A stretch of DNA of 15,159 nt from Actinomycetota bacterium (GTDB taxonomy: Bacteria; Actinomycetota; Acidimicrobiia; IMCC26256; PALSA-610), in the NCBI GenBank assembly GCA_030839005.1, contig JAUZEM010000501.1, positions 1 to 15,159 on the forward strand. The letters are read 5' to 3'. Below the pieces are notes generated by a model. The model was given only the letters and a program-made list of their open reading frames with translations, did not search any database and was not told the DNA's origin. The position numbers were made by a program, and so were the translations under genes. Shown here in pieces: positions 14,173 through 15,159 of this stretch. Within the stretch, counting starts at the first letter, position 1. Each line of letters opens with the position of its first letter.

Positions 14173-14802
14173 TCATAGACACCCGGTCGTGCACTTCGTT
14201 GCGTCAACCAGGTAGCCGTACGCGGTGATCCTCCAGTTGTCGTCCGGACCGCCGGCGACCGACACCGTGAGCGTGTGGCCGTTCGCGACGGCGACGCCCG
14301 AGGGGAAGTCGAGCTCCTGCGACGCGGCTCCCTGCCATATGTTGGCCGCCGGCACGTTGCCGATGAACGACACGCCGTCGAGCGCGACGTTGCCACTGGT
14401 GCAGCCGCCCGACCCTGAATGACCGAGGTCGCCGAGACGCGTGTTGGGCCCGTTGTCGTACGTGCGGACCTGGAAGTGCACGGTGGTGATGACGACCGCC
14501 TTCCCGGTCGGTGGGCTTACGAGCGTCTTGCACTTCGGACCCACGTCGCTGAACGTCACGGTGCTGATGAACTGCTGATTGGGGGCCGCGGGGGTGGCGT
14601 TGACGGATCCGCTCGACACTTTCGTCTGCAGGTTGCCGTTACTGTCGACCTTCGCGTGTGCACCGCTCGTGGCGTCGGTCACGAAGATGTTCGAGCCCGT
14701 TACGGCCCACGCTCCGAGCGGGAACAAGACCACGACGATGAGCGTGACGATGATCGTTGTCAGCTGACGGCCCGTGAAGGGGCCCAGTCGGTTGGGGTTC
14801 AT
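14173..14802 (-). CDS. Secreted or membrane-anchored hypothetical protein
   Basis: 209 residues. Residues 1-13 include two arginines, followed by a hydrophobic helix LTTIIVTLIVVVLFPLGAWA (14-33). A31-W-A33 fits a signal peptidase I site, so the protein is either secreted or held by an uncleaved anchor. The remainder (VTGSNIFVTDATSGAHAKVD onward) is rich in Gly, Ser, Thr and Val, with four cysteines (91, 134, 204, 208) and alternating hydrophobic segments, suggesting an extracellular beta domain with possible disulfides. I recognise no named family. ATG 14802 is preceded by GAGGAG six bases away; the open frame above it to 15024 lies over the divergent ABC gene and does not look like protein. 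It is divergent from the ABC ATPase gene. Confidence 0.75.
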   Translation of the reverse strand: MNPNRLGPFTGRQLTTIIVTLIVVVLFPLGAWAVTGSNIFVTDATSGAHAKVDSNGNLQTKVSSGSVNATPAAPNQQFISTVTFSDVGPKCKTLVSPPTGKAVVITTVHFQVRTYDNGPNTRLGDLGHSGSGGCTSGNVALDGVSFIGNVPAANIWQGAASQELDFPSGVAVANGHTLTVSVAGGPDDNWRITAYGYLVDATKCTTGCL

Positions 14803-14808
14803 GATGTT

Positions 14809-14814
14809 CTCCTC
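14809..14814 (-). promoter_or_regulatory. Shine-Dalgarno of the secreted/anchored protein gene
   Basis: GAGGAG on the minus strand, six bases before ATG 14802. It decides this start over the longer upstream frame. The 77-base divergent gap 14803-14879 must carry promoters for both neighbours; an AT-rich GTAATTCT lies in its middle but no confident hexamer pair was found. Confidence 0.65.
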
Positions 14815-14863
14815 GAGTGAAGCGTGCGTTTGCAGTAATTCTGTCGCGCCTTGCCGGAAAGTC

Positions 14864-14869
14864 GAGGAG
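14864..14869 (+). promoter_or_regulatory. Shine-Dalgarno of the ABC ATPase gene
   Basis: GAGGAG, ten bases before GTG 14880. Another GTG at 14875 is out of frame with the ABC protein, so this motif supports 14880. Confidence 0.5.
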
Positions 14870-14879
14870 ACTCCGTGCT

Positions 14880-15159
14880 GTGGCAGATCAGAGCGCGGCG
14901 CTCGAGGTCGAGTCGGTCGTGAAGCGGTACGGCGACCGGGTCGCGCTCGATGACGTGACCTTGAGCGTCGAGCCTGGTGAGGTGTGTGGACTGCTGGGCC
15001 CGAATGGTGCCGGCAAGACGACACTCGTCTCGATCATCGCGGGACTCCGAGGCGCCGATTCGGGTCGCGTCCGTGTCGCCGGCGTCGACATGGCGACCGG
15101 CGGTCGCGCCGCCCGCAGGCAGGTCGGTCTCGCCGCGCAGGAGACCGGGATCTATCCGA
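14880..15159 (+). CDS. ABC transporter ATP-binding protein, 5' part only
   Basis: The first 93 residues of an ABC ATPase are present before the window ends. After a short N-terminus (MADQSAALEVESVVKRYGDR) come the aromatic A-loop (Y17), the Walker A motif GPNGAGKTT (40-48) and the Q-loop glutamine (Q87 in LAAQETGIYP). The KRYGDRVALDDVTLSVEPGE pattern is typical of ABC-2-type exporter ATPases (drug, lipid or polysaccharide efflux). Signature, Walker B and H-loop motifs lie outside the window, so the class assignment is provisional. The start is GTG 14880, read with GAGGAG ten bases upstream. It is divergent from the secreted/anchored protein gene. A permease gene would be expected downstream. 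Confidence 0.88.
   Translation, partial: MADQSAALEVESVVKRYGDRVALDDVTLSVEPGEVCGLLGPNGAGKTTLVSIIAGLRGADSGRVRVAGVDMATGGRAARRQVGLAAQETGIYP

Noticed and set aside
1..15159. CRISPR array, tRNA, rRNA or defence island
   Set aside because: No regularly spaced repeats, no tRNA-like cloverleaf with an anticodon stem recognised, and no nuclease, helicase or toxin-antitoxin genes beyond the Nei glycosylases.

Overview
This is a GC-rich bacterial window with frequent GTG starts, 4-base ATGA/GTGA start-stop overlaps, at least one well-supported leaderless promoter, a Nei2-like DNA glycosylase and a PPOX-class (F420/flavin) split-barrel protein. Together these suggest an actinobacterium, possibly an Acidimicrobiia-like soil or water lineage. 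That placement is inference; no rRNA or marker gene is present. No tRNA, CRISPR array or recognisable insertion sequence was found.

Left part (20-3536): a minus-strand acidic protein of unknown function and an OsmC-family redox protein. Divergent from them are a Nei-type DNA glycosylase overlapped by an LLM-class flavin-dependent oxidoreductase. A minus-strand TrmL-type tRNA wobble 2'-O-methyltransferase follows, whose 3' end runs 69 bases into the LLM gene.

Central catabolic block (3589-9408, all plus strand): two amidohydrolase-superfamily enzymes coupled by a GTGA overlap (a PF04909-type enzyme and an N-acyl-D-amino-acid-deacylase-like enzyme). Next is a TetR regulator preceded by two matching palindromes exactly 32 bp apart and a near-consensus leaderless promoter. 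After it come a PPOX-class split-barrel protein, a fumarylacetoacetate-hydrolase-family enzyme and a two-domain extradiol (VOC) dioxygenase. The TetR-to-dioxygenase genes are nearly gapless and look like one self-regulated operon for ring cleavage of an unknown aromatic substrate and processing of the product. A hairpin follows the last stop codon.

Right part (9446-15159): a second Nei gene, about 88% identical in protein to the first. The two copies form gap-free direct repeats of about 825 bp, offset by exactly 8326 bp, bracketing the LLM/TrmL/catabolic block. A RibD-C/dihydrofolate-reductase-like protein follows. On the minus strand are a DUF427 protein, a SAM-dependent methyltransferase with a probable leaderless promoter, and a second, larger PF04909-type amidohydrolase. 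A 295-bp non-coding stretch with a palindrome and a strong hairpin comes next, then a secreted or membrane-anchored protein of unknown function. Divergent from it is the start of an ABC-transporter ATPase that runs off the window.

Nothing here is clearly a new defence or mobile system. The points most worth a second look are the duplicated Nei genes, the TetR operator/promoter architecture and the unassigned catabolic operon.
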